A stretch of 64,000 nt of DNA from positions 62,001 to 126,000 of the forward strand of contig CAWIMW010000011.1 in NCBI GenBank assembly GCA_963837365.1, written 5' to 3'. The translations under genes were made by a program, and so were the position numbers. Source of the DNA: CAWBXL01 sp963837365 (GTDB lineage Bacteria; Acidobacteriota; Terriglobia; Terriglobales; Acidobacteriaceae). Within the stretch, counting starts at the first letter, position 1, and each line of letters starts with the position of its first letter. The notes under the pieces are model-generated. The model ran no database searches, was not told the DNA's origin, and was given only the letters and a program-made list of their open reading frames with translations. This document shows, piece after piece, positions 16,525 to 25,227 of this stretch.

Positions 16525-18264
16525 ATGAAGCAGGATGACGTCAAACTCAGCTCGGTGAATTGGGAACACGGAATGTTGCTCACCCCGGAGCACTTTCTGC
16601 GCCAGGAAAAATACATTGATTCTGCGCTGCTCTGGGTGCTTCGCTACGCCAGCAACGCCTATGGCCTGGTCGGCGGCGGCCCGCGCCTTGAGGAAAGCGA
16701 GCGCGGAGCCGTGCGCCATGATCCCATTGTGGTGGTTGACGAAGACCCTGATTCGCTGCGGCTTTCGGTTACACAATGCCGGGGATTAACACCTGCCGGA
16801 TGCATTGTCGAGATTGATCCCGAACATCCACTGCATAGCCAGATTCCCAAAGCAAACCTGGAAGGGGTCTCCGAGAGCGCCATTTATGTGGTTTGCGATC
16901 CTGACGAAAAACAAGTAGTCGACGGGCAGGTTGACCCATTCAATCCGGAGTTGCAGACCGAGCGGCGTCCCGCTTACAGGATTGAACTCCAGTTGCAGGC
17001 GGACATCGTCCCCTACAGCGTAGTTGTAGGCCGTCTGCGCCGGCAGAAATACGGCGCTGGATATGAGAAAGACGCGGAGTTCATTCCAGCCTGCACCTCG
17101 ATGTCGAGCTACAGCGAACTGACCAGCTCCTGGCGCAAGATTGTGGACAGCGTACGCCTGCTGGCCGAGCGCTATACCGCGCTCCATCAGGCCATGCGCG
17201 AATTTCTGGTTCTATTTACCGAACGGGGAATCGAAACCGCGGTGGACGTGGAAACCATGCGCTTCGTAGACCGCATGGTGGCGGCGCTTCACGACTGCAT
17301 CTACGACATCATCGACCCGGTACAGGCGCCGCAGAGATTTTTCAGTTTCCTGCGCCGTTTCTTTCACACTTCGGCTGTTTATCTGGATCTCACTCCAGCC
17401 GTGCAGCAGTATTTCGATACTCTGAAAGAAACCGGCGAAACCGAATTCATCATCCCGCTCGAACAGCAGAAACAGATTCTGGCGACTTCGGCGAAGTGGG
17501 AAGTGCATCACGACCTGGGTGTAGAAGTGCGCTCCGCGCTTCAGTCATTGAATGCGCTGCACCGCCTGGAACGGGCTCTGGAAGGGAAGTACATTGATTT
17601 CCGCATCAGCCCCTCGCTCGAAGCGATGAACTTCATCTTCGACCGTGGCGGCAAGGTGCTGTTCAAGCTGGCCGCAAAACCGGCGCGGGTGCAGGGAGTT
17701 GCCGACGAACTCACGGTTTTCTTCTCACAACTGCGTTTGGAAGGCAGAGACAAATACCGGCTCATCCTGGTGGGCGAGCAGGACGCCACTTTTGAGAAAG
17801 GGACCAAGATCACGGTCGAGATCCGCATCAACGAAGGCAGCGGCTTCCGCCGGCAGCCGGTGATTCTCTCCTGCGAAGTGAAGAACAGCGACCAAATCAA
17901 TTTTGAATTCGACTTCGACGCGCCGGATGTGCCGACGATCACCGATCTGAAGGTAAGTCTCCAGGCCCATCTGCCGATTCGCACTGCGCTGCTATTTACC
18001 CGCCACCGTTTTTACTCTGGCATGACTACCGCTGAGCCGGCAAGAGCAGTGGAGCCGATTCGCCCGGTGAGTGAGCCACCAGTTTCCAGAATGCCTGCCC
18101 CCCCACAGGATTATCCGCCGCAGCGCGCACCGCGCGTGGAGCCACCGGCGCGGGGAGGCTCACGTCTGGAGCCTCCTGCCGAACCGCGGCCGGAACCGCG
18201 GACCGATGACAATCGGGCCCCGTGGGAAACACCTCCGGCGCCGCGCCGCAGGCGTTTGGAATAG
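16525..18264 (+). CDS. tssK: T6SS baseplate-membrane adaptor TssK with long Pro/Arg tail
   Basis: 579 residues; canonical TssK has ~445. The opening VNWEHGMLLTPEHFLRQEKYID is the standard 'v.W.eGmfL.PqHFq' start. Central helices and the C-terminal receptor-like fold (SLQAHLPIRTALLFTRHRFYSGM) are present. About 80 further residues are Pro-, Glu- and Arg-rich and probably disordered, ending APRRRRLE. The conjugating enzyme encoded 6 kb upstream ends SSYRRRLE. TssK normally docks the baseplate on the TssJLM complex, whose genes are not seen here, so the tail may contact a different membrane partner (inference). Confidence 0.9.
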   Translation: MKQDDVKLSSVNWEHGMLLTPEHFLRQEKYIDSALLWVLRYASNAYGLVGGGPRLEESERGAVRHDPIVVVDEDPDSLRLSVTQCRGLTPAGCIVEIDPEHPLHSQIPKANLEGVSESAIYVVCDPDEKQVVDGQVDPFNPELQTERRPAYRIELQLQADIVPYSVVVGRLRRQKYGAGYEKDAEFIPACTSMSSYSELTSSWRKIVDSVRLLAERYTALHQAMREFLVLFTERGIETAVDVETMRFVDRMVAALHDCIYDIIDPVQAPQRFFSFLRRFFHTSAVYLDLTPAVQQYFDTLKETGETEFIIPLEQQKQILATSAKWEVHHDLGVEVRSALQSLNALHRLERALEGKYIDFRISPSLEAMNFIFDRGGKVLFKLAAKPARVQGVADELTVFFSQLRLEGRDKYRLILVGEQDATFEKGTKITVEIRINEGSGFRRQPVILSCEVKNSDQINFEFDFDAPDVPTITDLKVSLQAHLPIRTALLFTRHRFYSGMTTAEPARAVEPIRPVSEPPVSRMPAPPQDYPPQRAPRVEPPARGGSRLEPPAEPRPEPRTDDNRAPWETPPAPRRRRLE

Positions 18265-18288
18265 CTAACGTAAGACAGGGAGGACCGC

Positions 18289-20925
18289 ATGGCGATTGAT
18301 CTCGACAAAATATCAAGTGAATTGGAAGACGCGCTGGAGCAGGCCCGCGTCATCGCAGAGCAGCGCAAGCACTCCATGATTGTTCCCGCGCACATGCTCT
18401 ACGTGCTGCTGGATAAGGAAAGCCCGCTGGCCGCCATGCTGGAAAAATCGGGAGTGGCCTGCGGCCCGCTGCTGGATGCGCTCTCCACCCGCCTCAATAA
18501 AGGTGAAGGAACCGGGAAACTCGAGGCAGGGAAACGACCTACTGCTTCGAAGGCTTTGCGGGATTTGATTGAGAAGTCATTTGAAAAGATGTCCGCGCGC
18601 GGTGCGGAGCGTGCTGAGCCGGTGGACTTTCTTCTGGCTGCGGTCGAATCCGGGGATAGCGGACTGAAAGATGATCTCCGCCAGGCTGGGGTGACCACCG
18701 CAACTCTGGACAAGGCATCGGCCAGCCGCGCCGCCACCAGTGAAGCGCTGGGTGAAGCAAAACCCTCAGCGGGAGCGGCACGTGGCGGCACAAAGCTTTT
18801 GGAGAAATTCAGCCGTGACTTGACCGCTGCGGCTGCCGCGGGAGAACTAATGCCGGTGGTCGGTCGTGATGAGGAAATACGCCGCTTAATCCAAACACTC
18901 CTGCGTAAGAGCAAAAATAATCCAGTCCTGGTAGGTGACCCAGGTACAGGGAAAACCGCGATCGCTGAAGGTCTTGCCCTGCGTATCGCAGCGGGTGATG
19001 TTCCCGAATCGCTCAAGAAGTGCAAACTCTTCGCACTAGACCTCACCTCCATGGTGGCGGGGGCCAAATATCGCGGCGAATTTGAGGAGAGAATTAAAGG
19101 TGTAGTGGATGAGGTCCGCGCGCGCAAGGGTGAAATCATCCTCTTCCTCGACGAACTGCACACGCTGGTCGGCGCAGGTGGCACTGAAGGCGGCATGGAT
19201 GCCGCCAATATCCTCAAGCCGGCCCTGGCCCGCGGAGAACTCCGCTGTATCGGTGCGACCACATTCGACGAATATCGAGAGAAGATTGAAAAAGATGGCG
19301 CACTAGCCCGCCGTTTTGACGTGGTCACCGTTAAAGAGCCGACCGACGAATCCATGATGACCATGTTGCGGGGCATCCGCACCCGCTTTGAAAGCTTCCA
19401 TGGCGTGCGGCTTTCTGACGAATCGCTGCACACATCAATCAAACTCTCTCGCCGCTATATTCGTGACCGCTTCCTGCCGGACAAGGCCATCGACATTATT
19501 GATGAGGCAACCGCCCGCATCCGCATGCAGAAAGAGTCCAAACCCACGCATATTGATCAGCAACAGCGTGCCCTCATGCGCAAGCAGATGGAGCTTGAGG
19601 CCTTGCAGGGTAGCGCGGCCAGTGCTGCACAAAAGAAAGCCATGGCCACGCTGCAAACTGAAGTTAAAGAATTCAAGCAGAAGGTGGATGCCATCGTTGG
19701 CGAGTGGCAGAAGCAAAAAGATGTTTCCGACAACCTGCAAAAGACCAAACGTGCCATCGAAGAACAGACCGCCGCACTGAGTGTGGCCGAGTCCAAGGGA
19801 GATGTCACCAAAGCCGCAGAAATCCGTTACGGCTCCCTGAAATATCTGGAGCAGCAGCGGGACGACCTGGAAAAAGAAGTGCAGAAGGTGACCGGCGGCA
19901 AAGCGCTGGTGCCGGATGAAGTTCTGTCCGAGCACATTGCGGAGGTGATCGCCGACCGGGTGGGAATTCCCATCCACCGCATGTTGGAGAGTGAACGCGA
20001 CCGGCTGCTGAAGATGGAAGAACGTATCGGCGAACGCGTGTATGGTCAGGACGACGCAGTGAAAGCAGTTTCCGAAGCGGCCCGTCGCATGCGCACGGAC
20101 TTGCAGACCGGCCGCAAGCCAAATTCGTTCCTTTTTGCCGGCCCGACTGGAGTGGGAAAAACCGAATTGGCAAAGGCCCTGGCCGAAGCTCTGTTCGATG
20201 ATGACACCGCTCTCATTCGCATTGATATGGGCGAATACAAAGACAAGTCGTCCGTAGCCGGACTCATCGGTTCACGCCCTGGGTTGGTCGGTTCCGACGA
20301 GGGTGGGTTCCTTACCGAGCAGGTGCGCCGGTCTCCATACTCAATCGTCTTGTTTGACGAAGTGGAAAAGGGGCATCCGGAAATTCTCGACATCCTGCTT
20401 GGAGTTTTGGATGAAGGACGCCTCACGGATGCCAAAGGCCGCTTTTGCGATTTCTCCAATACTATTATTCTTTTCACTTCCAACCTGGGTGTGCGTGAGG
20501 CAATGGAAGCCACGGACGACCTGGAGAAGCGCAAGGAAATTATCTTTGAAGTGGTGAAAGCCAGTTTGCGCCCCGAGCTGTATAACCGAATCTCACAGGT
20601 AGTTACTTTCAATTCCCTGACGGACAAGGAATTGGAGCGGATTGTGGGCACGCAGATCAACGCTCTGCGCAAGAAACTGGCGGAAGACCGCGAAATCACG
20701 CTGGAGATCACTCCCGCCGCGCTTGCGTATCTGGCGAAGGAGTCCTACGATCCCGCCTATGGCGCGCGCCCCGTCGGCCGCACCATGCAGCAACTGGTCC
20801 TCTCACCTCTTGCTACGGCCATCCTCGCGGGCGAAGTCACACCGAAACAAGTTCTGCAAATCGACTACATCGAAGGGGAAGGCTTAAACTTTGGTGTGCA
20901 AGAAAGCGTGATCGCTGCGGACTGA
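18289..20925 (+). CDS. clpV: T6SS sheath-recycling AAA+ ATPase ClpV (TssH)
   Basis: 878 residues with the full ClpB/ClpV layout: a Clp N domain (1-150, with AEQRKHSMIVPAHMLY), NBD1 with Walker A GDPGTGKT (~217) and Walker B ILFLDELH, a coiled-coil middle domain (~400-530), and NBD2 with Walker A GPTGVGKT (~618) and LFDEVEKGHP. ClpV extracts TssC from contracted sheath to allow re-use. Housekeeping ClpB is very similar, but the position between tssK and the FHA gene supports ClpV. Two nt separate it from the next gene. Confidence 0.93.
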   Translation: MAIDLDKISSELEDALEQARVIAEQRKHSMIVPAHMLYVLLDKESPLAAMLEKSGVACGPLLDALSTRLNKGEGTGKLEAGKRPTASKALRDLIEKSFEKMSARGAERAEPVDFLLAAVESGDSGLKDDLRQAGVTTATLDKASASRAATSEALGEAKPSAGAARGGTKLLEKFSRDLTAAAAAGELMPVVGRDEEIRRLIQTLLRKSKNNPVLVGDPGTGKTAIAEGLALRIAAGDVPESLKKCKLFALDLTSMVAGAKYRGEFEERIKGVVDEVRARKGEIILFLDELHTLVGAGGTEGGMDAANILKPALARGELRCIGATTFDEYREKIEKDGALARRFDVVTVKEPTDESMMTMLRGIRTRFESFHGVRLSDESLHTSIKLSRRYIRDRFLPDKAIDIIDEATARIRMQKESKPTHIDQQQRALMRKQMELEALQGSAASAAQKKAMATLQTEVKEFKQKVDAIVGEWQKQKDVSDNLQKTKRAIEEQTAALSVAESKGDVTKAAEIRYGSLKYLEQQRDDLEKEVQKVTGGKALVPDEVLSEHIAEVIADRVGIPIHRMLESERDRLLKMEERIGERVYGQDDAVKAVSEAARRMRTDLQTGRKPNSFLFAGPTGVGKTELAKALAEALFDDDTALIRIDMGEYKDKSSVAGLIGSRPGLVGSDEGGFLTEQVRRSPYSIVLFDEVEKGHPEILDILLGVLDEGRLTDAKGRFCDFSNTIILFTSNLGVREAMEATDDLEKRKEIIFEVVKASLRPELYNRISQVVTFNSLTDKELERIVGTQINALRKKLAEDREITLEITPAALAYLAKESYDPAYGARPVGRTMQQLVLSPLATAILAGEVTPKQVLQIDYIEGEGLNFGVQESVIAAD

Positions 20926-20927
20926 CT

Positions 20928-23030
20928 ATGAAGAAGCTGCTTTGTCTTCTGCTCGTGGCCGCGTCACTGTGGGCCAAAGACAATTCGGTTTCCAAGCCCG
21001 AAGCCGATGACGGGTGGATCTTGCTATTTGACGGCCAGTCTCTGTTTGGCTGGACGCCACAGGCTGGCGGAAGATGGCAAGTGATTGGCGGTACGCTGGT
21101 GCCGGCCGCGGACAGCGGCTACCTACAGACCAACAGTGCGTTTACCGATTTCACGCTTAAGCTGGATTATCACAACGCTCCCGATAGCGATTGCAGTGTA
21201 TTCCTCCGTGCTGCCGCCGACGGTGATCCCAGGGAAACCTCCTATCCGCTACAAATAGGTGATACCAAGCCGCAGTGGCCTACAGGCAGCGTCGTCGACT
21301 ACTTCAAGGCTGACGCAACCCATCCTGCTTCCAGCCAGTGGCACACGGTTGAAGCTACGCTTTCCGGGGAACACATCTCCGTTAAAGTGGATGGGCGTCA
21401 GGTGGCGGAGGGAAAGAATTCTCGCGCCCGCGGGGGAGTGATTGGACTGAGTTGCAATAAGGCAAACCGGGCCCAGTTCCGTAACATCATGCTGCGGCCG
21501 TTGGGGATGAACTCCTTGTTCAACGGCAGCGATCTCTCCAACTGGAAGGCGGTCGGTCCGCCACCGCCCAAAAAGGCCGGCATGTTCAAAAAGATGATGG
21601 GAGGAGGAGGCAAGGCCAAAGAAGCTGAATGGTCGGTTGCGAACGGCATGATCCACGGCCAAGCCGGCACGGGGCAGTTGGAAACCACCGCGATGTACGA
21701 CGATTTCGTTTTTCAGGCTGCGATCCGGGTCAACTCCAGGGACAAGAATAACCACCCCAAAACCGCAGTATTCTTCCGTGGAGATCCGGGACAGATCTTC
21801 ACCGGGTACGCGATGGACGTCATGAATGAGTACAAGAACGGCCAGCCATTACCAGACAGCACGGGAGCAATCCAGGGCCTATCTGCTCCGCGAAAATCGC
21901 CCGCGGCGGACAATCAGTTCGTCACCACTACCATTGCGGCGCGAGGACGTCATATACAGGTTTGGGTGGATGGTTACCCGGTCAGCGACTTCCAGGACAC
22001 GCGCGCTGAAGGCACCGCACCGCAAAAAGACGCGCGCACCACTGCCGGCACCATCAGTCTGCAATCGCCGGACGAAAAGGCAAACTTGGATTTCCGGCGT
22101 ATCCAGATTGCGCAATTGCCGAAGACGCTGGGTAAGGGACCGGCGCAGGCGACCGCCATCCCCGCTCCGACTCTAGCGCCGGTGGCTCCTGCGGCGGGCC
22201 AGCCTGCCTTCCAACTCCCTCCTCCCGATCCCAACAAGCCTAGAATTGCGCAGCTGATGTCACAGGCCCTGGCGACAAGCGATCCGCATCAGCAAGTGGA
22301 GCTTTATGCTGAGATTCTTCGCTTGGATCCGAGCAATCAGGCCGCATTTACCGGCCATCAGCAGGCGCAGCAGAAGATTGATGAGGAACGCGCCAAGCAA
22401 CAGCAAGAAGAACAGCAAAGCGAACAGGCAAACCAGAGTGAAGCTGAGAAGCAGGTCAAGGGTGAGGAAGCCAGGCAACGGGCAGAATCAGCGTTCCTGG
22501 CCGGCGATCTGAAGACCGCCCACACGCAGATCGCTGTTGCCGATACATTACTTTCCGGCAACCTAGCTGTCCAACAACTGCGCAGCCGCATAGACGCGGC
22601 AATCCAGGCCCGCGACCGCATACGTTATATTGGCGCCGGAGTCGGTGTGGTTGCTATCGCGGGACTCATCGTATTGTTCTTGCGCAACCGCGGTCAAAAA
22701 CAGGCTTACCTTGAAGTAATCGAAGGACTGGACAAAGGCAAGCGCTACAACCTGGACCAGGACATAAGTCACATCGGGGCGGTTGCCGAGGATGGGGGCA
22801 ACAAGAATGAGATTGTGCTTCGCGATGTGGAACGAATGATCTCCCGCTTTCATTGCGAGATCCACAAGCAAAATGGGAAATTCTTCCTGATTGATTGCGG
22901 CAGTGCGAACGGCACCTCAGTGGACCGTAAGCGGGTGCGGGCCGGACAGCCGATACGATTGAAAGCTGGATCGCGAGTAGAGTTAGGCGGGACCTGTGCC
23001 CTGAGAATCGGACTGGAAAGGCAAAAATGA
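20928..23030 (+). CDS. Secreted DUF1080-DUF1080-TM-FHA protein
   Basis: 700 residues. A signal peptide (MKKLLCLLLVAASLWA) is followed by two DUF1080 (3-keto-disaccharide hydrolase/LamG-like) domains: residues ~27-187, opening WILLFDGQSLFGW, and ~193-395, opening NSLFNGSDLSNW. A helical, Gln-rich linker spans ~420-560, then a membrane helix near 566-586 (YIGAGVGVVAIAGLIVLF), then a cytoplasmic FHA domain (595-695) with the canonical SRFHCEI and GSANGTSV phosphothreonine-binding loops. So it reads a signal across the envelope: glycan-binding-like domains outside, phosphothreonine reader inside. It follows clpV by 2 nt and is probably the last gene of the rightward T6SS operon. The kinase upstream ends in a similar jelly-roll-like domain. 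Confidence 0.85.
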   Translation: MKKLLCLLLVAASLWAKDNSVSKPEADDGWILLFDGQSLFGWTPQAGGRWQVIGGTLVPAADSGYLQTNSAFTDFTLKLDYHNAPDSDCSVFLRAAADGDPRETSYPLQIGDTKPQWPTGSVVDYFKADATHPASSQWHTVEATLSGEHISVKVDGRQVAEGKNSRARGGVIGLSCNKANRAQFRNIMLRPLGMNSLFNGSDLSNWKAVGPPPPKKAGMFKKMMGGGGKAKEAEWSVANGMIHGQAGTGQLETTAMYDDFVFQAAIRVNSRDKNNHPKTAVFFRGDPGQIFTGYAMDVMNEYKNGQPLPDSTGAIQGLSAPRKSPAADNQFVTTTIAARGRHIQVWVDGYPVSDFQDTRAEGTAPQKDARTTAGTISLQSPDEKANLDFRRIQIAQLPKTLGKGPAQATAIPAPTLAPVAPAAGQPAFQLPPPDPNKPRIAQLMSQALATSDPHQQVELYAEILRLDPSNQAAFTGHQQAQQKIDEERAKQQQEEQQSEQANQSEAEKQVKGEEARQRAESAFLAGDLKTAHTQIAVADTLLSGNLAVQQLRSRIDAAIQARDRIRYIGAGVGVVAIAGLIVLFLRNRGQKQAYLEVIEGLDKGKRYNLDQDISHIGAVAEDGGNKNEIVLRDVERMISRFHCEIHKQNGKFFLIDCGSANGTSVDRKRVRAGQPIRLKAGSRVELGGTCALRIGLERQK

Positions 23031-23050
23031 AGCTGAACCGCCCAGCTTCA
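23023..23050 (-). terminator. Terminator of the leftward vgrG operon
   Basis: On the minus strand TGAAGCTG and CAGCTTCA form a perfect 8-bp stem with a 7-nt loop, then TTTTTG. It begins 8 nt after the last leftward stop codon and overlaps the end of the converging DUF1080-FHA gene. On the plus strand the same stem lacks a T tract. Confidence 0.7.
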
Positions 23051-23058
23051 AAGAAAGA

Positions 23059-23553
23059 CTACGGCTTACCTCGAGGTTGCCCAAGGAAATCGTTGATCGC
23101 ATCCACCGCGCCAAATTGTCCGCCTTGATCGGTGAAATTTCCCAGGCGAATCGTACCTCCACTCTTCAGAACCACGGTTACCACCCGTGCGCCCATAAAG
23201 TTTTCCACAGTTGCGTACTTAATTTGGTCCAGGGGAACCTCAACCCTACCACGTGGAATTCCAACCACCAGGCGGCGCACGGACATCTTTCCCGCGTCTT
23301 TTGAGAAGGTAATGTATGACCTCGAGAGGAGCAGGCCCACCGCGATCAGGGCAAAAAAGATAATGAGGGTTGGGATGAACCACCGGATCCGCATCATCGC
23401 GTAAATCTTTGTTCTTGTGAGGATGAAGAAGCCAATGCCGCTGACCGCGCAAAGAAGCAGGAAATTGAATGCCAGGCTGTAGTACGGCGGATCGAGAATA
23501 ACCAGCCTCGTGGAAGAGTTTTCGATCACCCGAATTGCCGATGGAGGTAGCAT
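23059..23553 (-). CDS. Small membrane protein, two TM helices plus PH-like domain
   Basis: 164 residues. Two membrane helices (about 24-43 and 54-75) are followed by ~85 residues of beta strands and one helix, of the type found in bacterial PH-like membrane proteins (VRRLVVGIPRGRVEVPLDQIKYATVE...). No enzymatic motif is visible. It is the last gene of the leftward operon vgrG-spike-unknown-unknown-this, 3 nt after its neighbour. In that position, behind a spike and two unknowns, an immunity or membrane-docking role is possible but unproven. Confidence 0.7.
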   Translation of the reverse strand: MLPPSAIRVIENSSTRLVILDPPYYSLAFNFLLLCAVSGIGFFILTRTKIYAMMRIRWFIPTLIIFFALIAVGLLLSRSYITFSKDAGKMSVRRLVVGIPRGRVEVPLDQIKYATVENFMGARVVTVVLKSGGTIRLGNFTDQGGQFGAVDAINDFLGQPRGKP

Positions 23554-23556
23554 GGT

Positions 23557-24309
23557 TCAGTTTCCAAACTGCCAGACTTGGTCCTGGCTGTTGTTCATTC
23601 TGCCGCCCAAAGTCTCGAAGATGCGGGCCAGCGAGTGAGTTGAACAGATAATGATCTCATTTTCGTCAGGGTTTTCACGTATGTATACTTCGCTTCCGCA
23701 ACACCAAAGTGCAAGTTGGTCCTGGGTGGCGGCGAGCAGGGACTTAGAACTAAAGAGAGGCACATAAAGAGAAAAACTCTTGAATGGACGGTTCACCAGG
23801 GCCGGCTGGAGAACGCTCTTCGTCTTGTCAAGAAATGGTCCGCCGTCGGCGCTCACCAAAGCCATGATAAGCGAGCCTGCGCCGAACATCGCCCTCCAGG
23901 CGTCGTCCTTGGCTTGGGGAGATCCACCTAAATACAAGACGGTTTCCATGAAATTCCTAGGCTTTTCTCCTGGAGGAGTGCTGGCCATCTCGTCCTTGGT
24001 CCAGCGGGAAGGGGAAGGCCGGTCGGGCCAAACCCCAAGCCCAAGGCGGGGCTGCCACTCCCGGCCATGTTCTGCCACTTGTGATCCAGCACCGTCATGG
24101 CGGCACTCAGAGACTTTTAGGAACACTTCTGTAGCCAGCTGCTTGCTCTTGCGCAGTTCGTCGGTCAGGGACGAAATGAAGGCGAGGATGGCCGTGGCCT
24201 GCGGCTTTGCAATGGGAAACTCGCTGACCGGGATCGAGTACAGTTCACGCCCCGGCAATGGCGTCGCCTTAACCGCTAAAGAAAAAGGATGAGGGTGAGA
24301 GGTAGCCAT
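23557..24309 (-). CDS. Unknown protein, paralogue of the adjacent 294-residue protein
   Basis: 250 residues, no recognised family. It shares a pattern with the upstream neighbour: LYSIPVSEFPIA versus LYWVPVNSFPVP; ATEVFLKV versus RGEVFVQV; PRLGLGVWPDRP versus PIIGLGRHPGKA; YVPLFSSKSLLAA versus IVPLLATADFFRS; YIRENPDENEIIICS versus YVNESPEDKGIILAS. Soluble, with no signal peptide or membrane helix. It lies 3 nt from both neighbours in the vgrG operon. A duplicated pair directly after spike genes could be effector adaptors, cargo or immunity proteins. Confidence 0.75.
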   Translation of the reverse strand: MATSHPHPFSLAVKATPLPGRELYSIPVSEFPIAKPQATAILAFISSLTDELRKSKQLATEVFLKVSECRHDGAGSQVAEHGREWQPRLGLGVWPDRPSPSRWTKDEMASTPPGEKPRNFMETVLYLGGSPQAKDDAWRAMFGAGSLIMALVSADGGPFLDKTKSVLQPALVNRPFKSFSLYVPLFSSKSLLAATQDQLALWCCGSEVYIRENPDENEIIICSTHSLARIFETLGGRMNNSQDQVWQFGN

Positions 24310-24312
24310 GTT

Positions 24313-25197
24313 TTATCGTTCCGGGTAGGCAGACCCTGCCTCCACCATTTCCTTTACTTGTTTTGCCATCATCTCGTCCAGGTCACGGCCCGACGCCAGG
24401 ATAATTCCCTTGTCCTCCGGGCTCTCGTTGACATAGATGGTAAACAACTCGAACCATTTTTTTACATCCTCTGCGGGAGAACGAAAAAAATCCGCAGTGG
24501 CGAGAAGGGGGACGATATATTTCAGCGCTTTGTATTGCGAGTCCTGCATCAGGCCCTTTCCAAAAAGTTCCTTGCTTTCGTTGAGGAACCCGTCTTGGAG
24601 GGAATTCGCCCAGTTGAGCATCCTGGAGAACCCCATCTGCTGGGCGATCGGTTGTTTGAGAAATCCCGCCGGCAATGGAGGATAGGCCGGCTTGCCCGGG
24701 TTCTGCGGAAGAAAAAGGGTGGTGGTTCCGCCGTTTCCGAAAAATATCTCACGTTGACGCGTCCCAGCCTTTTCCAAAAACCAATAACAGTAGTCCGCGA
24801 CGTGATCGTTCACGTTGAACTTGCTGATGTCTTTGGAAAACTGCTGTAGGTCGTCCATGGTCACCGTGGGAGGGATCGCTTTCCCGGGATGACGTCCCAA
24901 TCCAATAATGGGATTGAACTGGGGGGCCGTTTCAATGAAGGCTTTTTTCGTCTCCTCCGGTTGAAGTGTCTTCACCTGCACAAACACTTCGCCGCGCAGG
25001 CCCATTTGCTTTGCGCCATTGGCCTCCAATCCGTCAAGGAACTGAAGAAGCCATGTCCGCTGGCGGGCCGGCACCGGGAACGAATTGACAGGGACCCAGT
25101 AGAGAAAGCAACGGTCGAGAGATTCCGCCCGCCGCCACGGCAGGAAGTCTTTGGTGCGCTGGATCGGTTCTAGTCGACCGGTGATCTGATTTGTCAT
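24313..25197 (-). CDS. Unknown protein, paralogue of the adjacent 250-residue protein
   Basis: 294 residues, soluble, no recognised catalytic motif. It shares about six conserved blocks in the same order with the next gene, over nearly the whole length, so both come from one duplication. It is longer in the centre (residues ~140-200, with FFGNGGTTTLFLPQNPGKPAYPPLPAG). It follows the beta-helix spike gene by 30 nt. The strong divergence of the pair is compatible with fast-evolving T6SS accessory proteins. No function can be assigned. Confidence 0.75.
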   Translation of the reverse strand: MTNQITGRLEPIQRTKDFLPWRRAESLDRCFLYWVPVNSFPVPARQRTWLLQFLDGLEANGAKQMGLRGEVFVQVKTLQPEETKKAFIETAPQFNPIIGLGRHPGKAIPPTVTMDDLQQFSKDISKFNVNDHVADYCYWFLEKAGTRQREIFFGNGGTTTLFLPQNPGKPAYPPLPAGFLKQPIAQQMGFSRMLNWANSLQDGFLNESKELFGKGLMQDSQYKALKYIVPLLATADFFRSPAEDVKKWFELFTIYVNESPEDKGIILASGRDLDEMMAKQVKEMVEAGSAYPER

Positions 25198-25227
25198 AGT
25201 GCTCTCAGCAGTGCCGCTTGATGACTC

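Noticed and set aside
18399..19442. 347-residue open frame antisense to clpV
   Set aside because: Ser/Arg-rich shadow of a highly conserved ATPase gene; no recognisable protein.
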